The notes under the pieces: model-generated | Databases searched by the model: none | The model's input: only the letters and a program-made list of their open reading frames with translations | What the model was told of the DNA's origin: nothing | In this document: positions 47,092 to 56,861 of the stretch, in pieces | Layout of the letters: the number at the start of each line of letters is the position of its first letter | Numbering within the stretch: position 1 is the stretch's first letter | Translations under genes and position numbers: made by a program | DNA from: Sthenelais limicola | Lineage: Eukaryota > Annelida > Polychaeta > Phyllodocida > Sigalionidae | Direction of reading: 5' to 3' | Length of the DNA: 64,000 nt | NCBI GenBank assembly: GCA_942159475.1 | Contig: OW804097.1 | Coordinates: forward strand, 7,283,685-7,347,684

Positions 47092-48021
47092 AAACGCCTG
47101 ACGAGGTCCCCCATATCAGACGCCTTCCACCAGGATATGATGTGGTGGCATGGCTTCTGCAAAGTGTTCAACGGTGTGAGGTTATTAAACAAACCTGAAT
47201 TTCATCTTCCCCTAGTGTCTGACGCTTCAAGTAAGGGGTTCGGCGCATTTCTCGGCGCAGACTGGCTTGCAGGCGCCTGGGAAGCATGTGTAGTGCCTTG
47301 GTCAGATACGGATTGTTGTCATTTAATTGACGCCCCTACTGAGAATGTTCGTGTGGACAACATTAATGTGCAGGAGCTTTACCCGGTGCTGGTGGGCGTC
47401 AAACGCTGGAAGGACTTGTTGAGAGGTTCCCGAGTCCATTGCTTCATAGATAACACTCAAGTTGTGGCAATGTTAACTACGGGCGTGAGTTCTAATAAGA
47501 CTTGCATGCAGTGGTTGTACAAACTGTATTGGATCACTTTCATCTACGATATTGAACTTCTTCCTCAATACATTAACACCAAGAATAATGTAGTGGCAGA
47601 TTTTTTATCACACCTTCCTTATATGAAAATGCCTTTTGACTTTACTATATTATCTCAAGCTGGACTGTGTTGTTTTACTGATACTCCTTGTTGTTATGAT
47701 AGGCATGTCAGCGTGGATGAAGAGGGTCCACCAACTACAAGCATCGTCTGTGTAGCCGTCGACGCTGGAGCAAAGAGAACGCCAGTGGGTCTATTTAGTA
47801 AATTTATATGTGATAACACCCTCCCGTCGTCCCCTATACAAGTCGACGTGGTGTGTATGTTCGCAGCTTTCCTCTCCACCTTCATGAAAGTTTCTTCTGT
47901 ATCGACCTACCTTAGTGGCGTGGTGTTTGGCGCGCGACTACGCTTCATCGACTGCCCGCCTATGTCTCACCCAGCAATCAAATCTGTTCTGAAGGGTGTC
48001 AGCGTCGCCAGTTCCTTCTGA
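47092..48021 (+). pseudogene. Ngaro-like RNase H and start of the recombinase
   Basis: Open from 47092 (first ATG 47137) to TGA at 48019-48021. FHQDMMWWHGFCKVFNG is the pre-RNase H block of DIRS/Ngaro. RNase H residues are in LVSDASSKGFGAF (D), NVQELYPVLVGVKRW (E), CFIDNTQVV (D) and NNVVADFLSHLP (D), so all four appear present. The end of this frame (VSTYLSGVVFGARLRF...AIKSVLKGV) is the N-terminal core-binding part of the tyrosine recombinase. Recombinase coding continues in the frame of 47996-48619, so a frameshift lies near 48000. Confidence 0.8.
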
Positions 48022-48619
48022 AGCGCTATTGCCACACCACCTTCTTCTGATCTCCCGTCAGGTTAACTACACTTCAGCGTCAGAGTCAAGATTGTGGACA
48101 ATGATTATCTTCCTCTTCAGGACCTTGCTGAGAGTGGGCCATATAGTTCCCTCCTCCCACTCTCCTCTCCGTGAAAATGTCTCAGTGACTCCCTGGGGCG
48201 TGCTTGTCACGGTAAAATCTTCTAAGACTTCAGCATCTCCATTCACTATACCAGTAGTTATGCTTAGTGACTGCGCCTTATGCGCTGTGTATTGGCTGAA
48301 AAAATGTGTTTTTGCTGATAAATTATCCCCTTCAGCCTTATTATTCTCTTCTGCTGGGCGTGAATCTCCGTCCTACGACGACTTCAAAAAGTTTCTGCAA
48401 GCCCTTCATCTACGTGCAGGCATATCAGGCGTGTTCAGCCCCCAATCGTTAAGGAGAGGTGGCGCCACGTACATGGCGTCTATGGGCGTTAAGCTTTCTG
48501 ACATTAAAGCCCGAGGTAATTGGCGTTCTTCATGTGTGGACTCTTACATCACGCCCGAGATGGACACAAAGCTTAAAGTGGATTCATTCATTGCTGAGCA
48601 TCTCTCTTCTCACAAGTGA
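47996..48619 (+). pseudogene. Ngaro-like tyrosine recombinase catalytic part
   Basis: Follows the RNase H frame in the next frame; no ATG is needed if it is read as one polyprotein. Visible catalytic set: FLFRTLLRVGHIV (first Arg), PQSLRRGGATYMASMG (the x-x-R box; the usual His is Ser), RGNWRSSCVDSYI (Trp in place of the second His, then the nucleophile Tyr). The set R...R...W...Y is complete, so only the frameshift argues against activity. In autonomous elements the enzyme integrates a circular DNA intermediate without target duplication. Confidence 0.8.
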
Positions 48620-48638
48620 CTTCGGTTTGGCCTCTTGT

Positions 48639-48728
48639 GGTGAAAATAAAACCTCCTGATGAAGGTTTCAAGGCCATTCCTCCGTTCTGTGTTTATTCCA
48701 GCGTAGTGCGGGCGTCCAAGCCATATAT
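48639..48728 (+). repeat. Split direct repeat B1
   Basis: 90 bp, GGTGAAAATAAAACCTCCTG through CCAAGCCATATAT; differs from B2 at two positions (CCGTTC/CCATTC and GGCGTCC/GGCATCC). It starts 20 bp after the recombinase stop and contains a possible AATAAA. Confidence 0.9.
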
Positions 48729-48805
48729 GTGAAGGTGATAACATCACCGATTATATTGGAGAAGTCACGCCCCTAACTACGCCGCCTAGGTAACCACGCC
48801 CCCCC
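48725..48805 (+). repeat. Split direct repeat A2
   Basis: Starts inside the last bases of B1 (ATATGTGAAGG) and repeats A1. Confidence 0.9.
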
Positions 48806-48950
48806 TTGGTCCCGCTTATGATGTCGTCCCTGTGTTTACCTATGACGTCACAGTCCCAATGCTTCCACGCCCACCTTTCCTTCCACTCTCAACCGCTTCT
48901 CTGCCCATGCCACACGTATAAATTTTTTCTTTATATATGTAACTGTTTAT
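48806..48950 (+). promoter_or_regulatory. Ngaro A2-B2 spacer with CRE-like and TATA-like sites
   Basis: Contains TATGACGTCA at about 48840 and GTATAAATTTT at 48917. A possible internal promoter; the role is inferred from composition only. Confidence 0.35.
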
Positions 48951-49040
48951 GGTGAAAATAAAACCTCCTGATGAAGGTTTCAAGGCCATTCCTCCATTCT
49001 GTGTTTATTCCAGCGTAGTGCGGGCATCCAAGCCATATAT
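48951..49040 (+). repeat. Split direct repeat B2
   Basis: Copy of B1; marks the right end of the element. Confidence 0.9.
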
Positions 49041-49352
49041 TGTGATAATATTTATTTTATTTTTCTGTTCAGGAAACTTTTAGAACCTCTAATATCTGGC
49101 TATGTGGTGGAAATATTCAGAGAATAAATAAATCTGTCCTAAAGTTTATTTTTATTCATGCATGAAGCATTACTTCAATATAGAATTTAATTATACTAAA
49201 AATACTGTTAATAAAGGAAACTATAATCTCAATGAATGGTTAAAAAAAATGGATCATTTTATTAGTAACATATGATGAGCATTGCAGGTCAACAAATAAA
49301 TAGATTTAAACATTGATATTTGTAACAGAGGCCTTGAAAATACAAACATTTT

Positions 49353-50117
49353 GTATAATCCTGGTGTTTTGTATGATCCTGCTCAGTAGTATTACAATTT
49401 CAAGTAGGCTCCATTTGGAAGAATTTAATTGCAATTATGCTTTCATGAATTCAACATCCTTTCCAAATATCAATTCAACAACTCAACAATTTGTAAAATG
49501 GGTGTTTATCCACTTTTGGGATCATAGTATCATAGTTCATCACCCCCACCCGCTACCCCAGCCCAACCCCCTAGTGGTTAAAAATGAACAGTCCCTTAGA
49601 GCATATTATATGCCATAGGGCATAGCCCCAGGTGAATGCTTAACCCCCTGCTTGTTTTTTTTTAAAGCACAGACTCTAAATCTTAATACTATACTAGACA
49701 TTTGAGTAATCATGAAGGATCATACAAGACACAATTCAATGAGGATCATACAAAACACACCTTGGTTGATTACCTCCTCAAGTAAAAATATAAAGCCTAC
49801 AACTTAATCCTGTTATTCACCCTCCATGCATCTTATTTTTTCTTCTTGTAACAAACAAGAGGAGTTTATTCTCACAACTAAGCACTTTAAACTTCACCCT
49901 CATTATGTATGTGTCAAGAATACAGTCAAACAAACTTTTTAAAAGGTCAGAAAACTTATTTTTTAACAATTCTGATCCTGTCCTTCAAGCACTATGTTTG
50001 AAGGTCCTGAGGTTGTGCCCTGGGATTGCAATTTGCTTCCTCTAGATTGCTCCACTATTAATGTCATCTGTTCCCATAAGAGGGCATTTTGTATGATCCT
50101 TCATTTTGTATGATCCT
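49353..50117. repeat. Dispersed TTTTGTATGATCCT words
   Basis: The 14-mer or its complement stands at about 49369 (+), 49715 (-), 49743 (-), 50090 (+) and 50106 (+), with a related CATACAAAACGC at 46617. The surrounding DNA is otherwise unremarkable and non-coding. Confidence 0.6.
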
Positions 50118-50900
50118 TATTAACAGTTTTTTGGGTTTTTTTGGAAACGTTTTTATTCAGAAAGTAGGAGACAAGTCAGCTCTCACAGCATTAGTGCTTT
50201 TCGTAGGCGAGCTTGCCAAACAATTTTACATGTAGTAGGGGAATGTCCAATAATATACAGTTTCATATAATAAAGATGAAAACATCAGTAGTTGTCTATA
50301 CTAGTCTTACATTCTTGCAGAGAAATTAAAAGTTTTTATTATTATAACGACTCATGTATGGTATGATGATTAATGGAGTGAGATAGGTGATGATGAAATT
50401 GGGTTCCAGACTAGTTCTGTTACAATAGACTATTAATCGTAGTGAGCGAAATGGTTTGTGATGATAATGACTTATGTTACAATAATTTGGTGTTATGTAA
50501 TAAACATGACATGTAAGTCGGAAACGATCTGAATCGATCTGTGCATTACATTGCTGTCAATGCCACAGTATAAGTTGCACAATTATACATTCCAACAGAT
50601 AGTACATCATAAGTATATATACACACAACATACATGATATGATAATACGATAATATCAACAACGAGTGGGGGGTAGGACCAAGGAGACCAGGGCGAAGTG
50701 TTAAATATTCTGTTCATTGACTGGGGTGTTCTGTAGGTTTAACAGATGATATTTTAATCTAGTTTTGAACCTAATCGGATCGTCAGTTAGCCTTATATCA
50801 GATCTTAATTCATTCCAAAGATTTGCCTTTTTTGCGATAATAGTAGTTATATTGTCCGTATGGCGTCTAACAAAGATGACGTAACAGATAAGAGAATTGG
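50118..50900. other. Non-coding stretch, no gene seen
   Basis: AT-rich intergenic sequence upstream of the AGGTCA array and gene at 51356; nothing recognised. Confidence 0.4.
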
Positions 50901-51119
50901 GTGACCTAGATAAGGGAATGAGGTCAAGTGACCTAGATAAGGGAATAAGGTCAGGTGACCTTATTGTGAGGAAGGGAATGAGGTCAAGTGACCTAGATAA
51001 GGGAATAAGGTCAGGTGACCTTATTGTGAGGTCACAGAGTGCACATGTCCTTAATCATAGGAGATGGGATTGACCTAGTTATTGGAGAGATGGGACTGAC
51101 CTAATTATGGGACTGACCT
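50901..51119. promoter_or_regulatory. Array of AGGTCA-nn-TGACCT palindromes
   Basis: Four inverted repeats with 2-bp spacing at 50921-50934, 50948-50961, 50981-50994 and 51008-51021, plus single half-sites at 50902, 51029, 51071, 51097 and 51114. The central part is two copies of a 60-bp unit. AGGTCA is the half-site of many nuclear receptors. The array lies about 240-450 bp before the ATG at 51356 and so could be a hormone-responsive promoter element (inference). Confidence 0.55.
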
Positions 51120-51252
51120 AGTTATTGGCGATGGGAGATAAGAGTGTGTGTGTGTGAATGAGGTGAAAGAATGGTGTGTGGAGGGGAGGGGGGTGTGTGG
51201 AGGGGATGGGTGTGAGACCTTTGATAAAAGATGTACCATTTTTGATAAGCGT

Positions 51253-51283
51253 TATAAATAGCACCTTTTGGATGCTATAAAGG
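51253..51283 (+). promoter_or_regulatory. Two TATA boxes
   Basis: TATAAATA at 51253-51260 and TATAAAGG at 51276-51283, 73-103 bp before the ATG at 51356; a start site around 51285-51315 would be expected. Confidence 0.6.
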
Positions 51284-51355
51284 GCACTATACCTAAACCA
51301 TATACACTTTCAAAACGTGGTTGAACGTGCACACCATACCTTTTTTGTTACTACA

Positions 51356-51739
51356 ATGGATACGTATACCTATGGGAAAGATTCCTTTAATAAGGAGACA
51401 TGGATTGGTAGAATAATGGACCATATCTACGAGCAGAAAGTAGAAAACAGGAGATTGCACAGTGAACTAAACGAATTGTATGCTGTTCGATGGAAATATA
51501 GCCAAATGGAAGCCGAACACAGACGTTATGCCAAAGAGATCAGGATGAATGCCGATGTATGTGAATTAATCACTAGAGAGAACCTGAGATTGCACGAGCA
51601 TAATGTAGTACTTGAAATGCAGCTTAAGCAGTTTCAGACGGATAACATGACGCTTATTGCGCTTAGAAAAGCTGCATCTTTGGCCAAAACAAAACATCTT
51701 TTTGAGGAGGGTCAAAAGAATGTGAAAAATGAAAAGAAA

Positions 51740-51776
<37 letters not shown>

Positions 51777-51961
51777 GCGAGGGTTCACCACCAACGAATG
51801 ATAAAAGTTTGACATGTGGCCACTGTGATAGGAAGTATAAACCTTGGGAAGCTACTCGATTTCTGGAACATGTTGCCACTTGTGGAGAAGCAGTCATAAA
51901 AGCTGCCAAACAGAAGGAGAGTGAAGAAGAAGAAGAAGAAGAAGATTACCTTAGATGTGAG
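51356..51961 (+). CDS. Coiled-coil protein with acidic runs and a C2HC zinc finger (partial)
   Basis: ATG at 51356 has a good context (ACTACAATGG). Residues 1-115 are a charged, heptad-like helix (VENRRLHSELNELYAV, HEHNVVLEMQLKQFQ). Then a poly-Asp run from (GAT)n at about 51739-51775, then CGHCDRKYKPWEATRFLEHVATC, a C-x2-C...H-x4-C finger, then a Lys/Glu part and a poly-Glu run. The frame runs open into the assembly gap. The finger resembles small DNA-binding C2HC/BED-like modules, but I do not recognise the family. Promoter and ATG fit a first exon. It could be a regulatory nuclear protein or a mobile-element-derived gene. Confidence 0.65.
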
Positions 51962-52161
51962 NNNNNNNNNNNNNNNNNNNNNNNNNNNNNNNNNNNNNNN
52001 NNNNNNNNNNNNNNNNNNNNNNNNNNNNNNNNNNNNNNNNNNNNNNNNNNNNNNNNNNNNNNNNNNNNNNNNNNNNNNNNNNNNNNNNNNNNNNNNNNNN
52101 NNNNNNNNNNNNNNNNNNNNNNNNNNNNNNNNNNNNNNNNNNNNNNNNNNNNNNNNNNNNN
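51962..52161. other. Assembly gap (200 N)
   Basis: Exactly 200 unknown bases, probably a placeholder of unknown true size. It cuts the gene starting at 51356 after its poly-Glu (GAA)n tract. Confidence 1.
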
Positions 52162-52960
52162 ATTAGATTCATTTATTTATCAATCCTCTAAAACATAATG
52201 GGAGGAATTTCCTCCCGGTATGTAGCGCTACATTTGAGATTCATCTACTTACTACATAAATCATTATGCTATCTGGAGTCGTTGACAAGTTGCTGTGTCC
52301 AAAGGCTAATAAGGAAGTAATCGTTTGAAAAGTATTCTAAGACGTGCCACTTAGGCAAAACAAAATAGGTGTGTTTCCAATTTACCCCCCACCCCCACCC
52401 CCCTCTACCTAGAAAAACATTACCCTACCTAAAAAAAAATGTTAGCATACCTGATTTTTTCCCCCATCATATCTTACCTTTATTGGATTTTTTGACAAAA
52501 AATCTTATAATAGCAGGAAAACTGGTTTTCCTAACCCGAAACTGTCAAAAAGCACATTTCCCATGCTTAAAACAACTATTGTTATGAAATAGACATTTTT
52601 TTCAGTTCCTGGGAGGTGGTTTCCCCCCAAAAAAAAGAAATGTTACCACCCCCTACCTAGTTCTTCAACCAGATAAATCGGAAACAGACCTAGGTTTTTT
52701 TGCTTTACCAGATATCTAATTTATTAACACTGTCAATACATTATAATCATCATTTAATTTAAATCATCATTCGTTTATATGTTTTACTACGTTGTTTTGC
52801 CATTCAACTACTTTAAGATTGTTTCAGGACAATACAGGTCTATTATCAATACATTTGTTCCAAGTCTTTACGATTATATCATACACTCGATCATATCAAG
52901 ATACCATGATTATGGTGTATATTCTTTGACTATAATTATGTAACCGTCATCCACTTCACA
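52162..52960. other. Non-coding stretch after the gap
   Basis: AT-rich with C-rich CACCCCCACCCCCC near 52387. A TACCTAGAAAAACATTACC-like phrase is loosely repeated (about 52407 and 52655). No coding region supported. Confidence 0.4.
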
Positions 52961-53098
52961 GAGGCTAAGATTGAACATCCTCAGGCAGATGTGTGCCACT
53001 AACAGAGGTCCTTTTATCACCGGTTGTAAATTAATTTCCGATATCTTGTTGAAGTCACGTGCTGCGGATATTGCCCGGCAGGCTTCATTGGCAGATAA

Positions 53099-53209
53099 GT
53101 CTCTTCATGCGAGGAATTCATGGAAATGTCCGAAATCTATTTTTACCTCGCTACACAGTTTACAGGAGAATACTCTGATTTTGTACGCTCTGGAAATATT
53201 CTGTTCGAT
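53099..53209 (+). CDS. Possible small exon
   Basis: The frame FMEMSEIYFYLATQFTGEYS... reaches FDI-like end at donor GAT|GTAAGT (53210) in phase 0, which fits the candidate exon at 53790. A longer frame over 52962-53209 (after CACTTCACAG) is also open but in an incompatible phase. No family recognised. Confidence 0.25.
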
Positions 53210-53789
53210 GTAAGTTATGTTTTTTGCATGATTCGTCTTTCATCTCTATTTAATCAGCTTTGCATGTCAAGTGCTATTCAAACAAGGCTTGCAGAGCTTA
53301 ACTTAAAATGTTAAACACCGCATGGCAAGGCAAGGCAGAAGTCGGATGTGAAATGATAACTATAGCTTGATATCTTTTGGAGCGAAAAGTGATAGATAGC
53401 TGCAAAGTAGCTCCAAAACAGAATGTAATAATGAGTGTACCGATAACAACGCATTGTAGGGAGATATATACGTGAACTTAGCACAAGCACAGGCGATTCT
53501 AGAAGGTGAAAGGTAATGTCACATGTCTTTCTCCTCATTAGTGGCTTTAGCTCACAGTCGTACATAGACCCTGCGCGCTTCTTAAGGCAAGTGTTTGAAC
53601 AGCTTTCTCTCTGCCTTTGTGAATGAATCATTCTCAAAACCAATTGAAACCGTCTATTATTGCCTTATCAAATGTGTTCATATAACCATGTAGAGGATAA
53701 TGTGTGAATTAATGATCTATTGATGAAAACATTGGTCAAGTCTCAAAATAAAATTCAGAGATTAAATTTGGGATTGATTTGTCTTGCAG

Positions 53790-54131
53790 GCCCATTGTCA
53801 ACTCGGCTTATTAAGCATTTGTGCTCAAAGAATTATGACTAAGGGAAAAGAAATCCCCCCAAAATCTTATTATTCAAGGGTGAATCCAAGGATCATCCTG
53901 TCCATACGAGACGATGCTCGTAGAGTTGCGGGATCTCTCGCCCTATGGTTATTATTTCGGGTAGTCACGCATGCCCCAAATGCAATTAGGATATTTATCG
54001 CGTGTGTGAAAAGGTGTGCTCAACTTGAAACATTTGCCTTCATTGCAATAATAATGGATAATATGTGTCAGTTCTCGCTTATTTCCCTTTGTCACGTAGT
54101 TTTATTGTCCATGCCTTGCCTGCTCCTTTAA
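53790..54131 (+). CDS. Possible exon
   Basis: A good acceptor (GATTTGTCTTGCAG) precedes a frame open to a stop at 54131 with basic/aliphatic content (KGKEIPPKSYYSRV, RIILSIRDDARRVAGSLALW). It could continue the gene at 51356 or belong to another. No family recognised and coding status is unproven. Confidence 0.25.
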   Translation, partial: AHCQLGLLSICAQRIMTKGKEIPPKSYYSRVNPRIILSIRDDARRVAGSLALWLLFRVVTHAPNAIRIFIACVKRCAQLETFAFIAIIMDNMCQFSLISLCHVVLLSMPCLLL

Positions 54132-54299
54132 AAATGCATCGTTGGGTAGGTAGCTTTCGGCAGAGGAAAAGTATTGTTGTCTTATGGAGCCTTCAGGCTG
54201 CCGCGTTTTATTTGCAGAAAACCCACCGCCGTTTACATATAACATATATATATATATATATTATGGTAAGGAAAAGAAACCTTTAAGAAGTTGTTAATG

Positions 54300-55200
54300 A
54301 AAATTACATATAAATTATAGAATGGACTTCCATTATCATTAAGACAGTAGCATCTGAAAAGTTAACACCAGATTCCTAAACATATGTTGCCGTTTCGATT
54401 TGTACAATAATACACTCCCGGTCCCAATAAGGATTCCTTTTTTTTGTAAATAAGATAAGAAATGGTATGTGTAAAAAGAAAAATAGGAAGCAGTGACTAG
54501 AGAAAGAAGAGCGAGTATATAGGTAATAGAGGAAATGTATATATGTTGATGTATATATAAGTATGTGAAAATGGTACATTTCACAGTTTCGCTGTTTGTA
54601 TTATGACTAATTTTAACGTATGTTAAGTTGAACATTCTGGATTTGGGTGACTGGACTTTGTATAGTTTCAAATACCTCTATCCCTGAATAGCAAGGAAAC
54701 ACTTAAGTTTCTATTGGATCTAAAATTGTAACGTAAGTGAAAGAAACACATTTTACTCGCCGAATGGTTACTTCTCTTTTCCAACATAAGTAATGTTGAC
54801 ATTTGTATTAGAACATTTTATACACAATTTTTGACACAAAGTTTGTCTCTGTAAATGGTCATCTATAATAGACAAATCAAGGCGTATAATGTGTACGCTT
54901 CTTTCATGCTATGTCAACCCTGTTGTGTGATATATATGTATTACATGTTGATTTAACTATTGGGAAATGCAAAAGTAAAAACTATTATTTCAATTGCAGA
55001 ATCTGCTCTCTAGTATCAGTAATCATGAAAAGATTCGGGTAATATATTTTTACATTACTGCCTTTGAAAAGATAGTGTAGTACGTTAGTTTAAATGAACA
55101 CTATTTGTTATGGTACAGCTATTTATGATATAAGTCCACAATCATTAAGATACCTTTTCATTCCAAGATGAACAGAATCTTTTAAATATACATAATTCTC
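54300..55200. other. Non-coding stretch, no gene seen
   Basis: AT-rich; (TA)n at about 54242-54261 just before. Nothing recognised. Confidence 0.4.
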
Positions 55201-55214
55201 ACAGAATGCGGTCA

Positions 55215-56352
55215 CCCCCCCCCCCCCATCCCTTTACAATTCAATGATTAAGAGAACATTGTTTTGTATACTATTAATCCATGAAGCAATTGATCTCTAT
55301 ACAATCTTTGGTTTGGGCGGATGTTGGCTCTCCATCTCTCTCTTTTTTTCTCTCTCTCTCTCTCTTTCTTTTTCTCTCTTTCTTTATCTCTCTCACCGCT
55401 CCCGCTCTCTCTCTCTCTATCTCCCTCTCCCTCTCTCCGGTTCCTCCCTCACTCCCCCCCCCCCTTCTCTCACTAAACCCCTCTCTCACACATTCTTCCA
55501 TTCATCCTTTTTTCTCACCTCTCCCCCTTCCTCTCTTTCATCTCTCTCCCTTTCTCCCCTGTCTCTTCTCTCACTTGTATCTCTGTCTGTCACCATTCCC
55601 TGACCAGTCCTTATTGCCCCCTCTCTCCTACTCTCTCTCTCTTTTCTCCCCCTCTCTTCCATCATCTCTCTCCCCCTACTCTCTCTGCTTCTCTCTTTCT
55701 CCACCCCTCTCTTTCTCCACCCCTCTCTTTCTCCACCCCTTTCTCCACGCCTCCCGTCCTCTCACTCTCCCTCCTCTCTCTCTACACTCACCTGTCTCCT
55801 TTTCCATCTGACTCCAACACTCCCTGTCTCGCCTGTCTCATCTGTCTCCTCGCTCCTTCCTCTCTCGCCCTATCTCATCCTCCCTCTTCTCTCTCCTTTA
55901 TTTCCCTTTCTAACCCCCTTTTCTCTCTCCCCTCTATATCTTGGGGAGAGAGAGCCATATGGGAGAAAAGAGAGTGGTAGGAAGTTAAAGCGGTAGAGAA
56001 AGGGGGTGGGGAGAGAGGGAGAGAGCGGCAGTTGAAAGCCTTGAGAGAGAACCTTGGAAGAGAGGAGAGAAATAGGGATAGAGAGACGGAGAGAGGGAAA
56101 CGGGGAAACAGGGACAGACGAAAGAAAGGGAGGACGATATCCATAGAGAGGGGACAGTTGAGAGAAAAAAGGGCCGGGGAGAGAGGGGAAGAGATAAAGA
56201 TAGGAGAGGAGAGGAGACAGACAAAGAATAGGGAGACAGAGGGAGGGGAGAGAAGAGATAGAGAGAGGGGGAAACAAAGGGGGAGAAACAGAGGAAAGAA
56301 CAGGGAGAGTAAGGAAGGAAGAGGTAGATATAGAGGGGAGAGGGAGAGAATT
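55215..56352. repeat. Polypyrimidine tract switching to polypurine
   Basis: A C14 run (about 55215), then about 600 bp of CT-rich (TCTC)n-like sequence to 55930, then about 415 bp of GA-rich (GAGAGG)n-like sequence. The switch is at TCTATATCTTGGGGAGAGAG near 55935. Long Ser/Leu/Pro or Arg/Glu reading frames here on both strands are artefacts of composition. Confidence 0.95.
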
Positions 56353-56457
56353 TTGTGAGAATCAGTCATATATGATTTAAAAGATTCCTTTGTTTGCACA
56401 CTATTGCTATCTGAGAGAACATTTTGCGTCATTCAGATTATTATTATCATTATTATA

Positions 56458-56563
56458 GATGCTTCGCAACACAAACGGAAGACGTCTCAATTCAAGTGGA
56501 CCTGCCTAAAATACCTGAAATACCTGACAAAAAGGAAGGACTTGGAATTGTTTGTGTCAGTAT
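56458..56563 (+). CDS. Possible exon resembling the AIG1 pre-P-loop segment
   Basis: Between an ATTATAG acceptor and CA|GTATCT donor, one frame reads TEDVSIQVDLPKIPEIPD...LGIVCVS. It loosely resembles GPEIKLPDKLGIVMVG in front of the P-loop of the gene at 59638. It could be a remnant of a further paralogue. Too short to be sure. Confidence 0.25.
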
Positions 56564-56861
56564 CTAATACACAAGACTTTTAGAGCTGCCAATAATATCC
56601 TATGGCAGACAATTGACGACAATATAATTGACATAACTAATACTTCCAATCACTGTGTTATATATGGGTCAAATTTTTTTAGAATGTACAATTGCGATTT
56701 TGTGAGTTTTAGGAAGATTGGAAAAAAAAGTAATAAGTATGTACTCATATTCCTTCTGACTGTTATCATACATGTCCCCACCGCCTAAAAACACCAATTA
56801 TGCTCACCAATTCTCAATATGTCAGTTTTTATTGAAGTTGAAACAAGGTGAACTTTTTTAA

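Larger units (their letters stand above)
46985..49040 (+). mobile_element. Ngaro/DIRS-type tyrosine-recombinase retroelement, RT-deleted
   Basis: It has the split direct repeats of this order: A1 46985-47063, coding region, B1 48639-48728, A2 48725-48805, B2 48951-49040. A1/A2 share GTGAAGGTGA and ATTATATTGGAGAAGTCACG; B1/B2 share AATAAAACCTCCTGATGAAG. RNase H and tyrosine recombinase remain but gag and RT are absent. The left edge of coding similarity starts about 30 bp after A1, so a large internal deletion joined A1 to the RNase H region. The repeats are nearly identical, which suggests a fairly recent copy. Confidence 0.85.

Noticed and set aside
51712..51909. Minus-strand poly-Ser frame
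   Set aside because: Shadow of the (GAT)n tract within the plus-strand gene.
55281..55811. Long Ser/Leu/Pro open frame (and Arg/Glu frames opposite)
   Set aside because: Produced by CT/GA simple-sequence composition; several frames on both strands are open at once and there is no domain.
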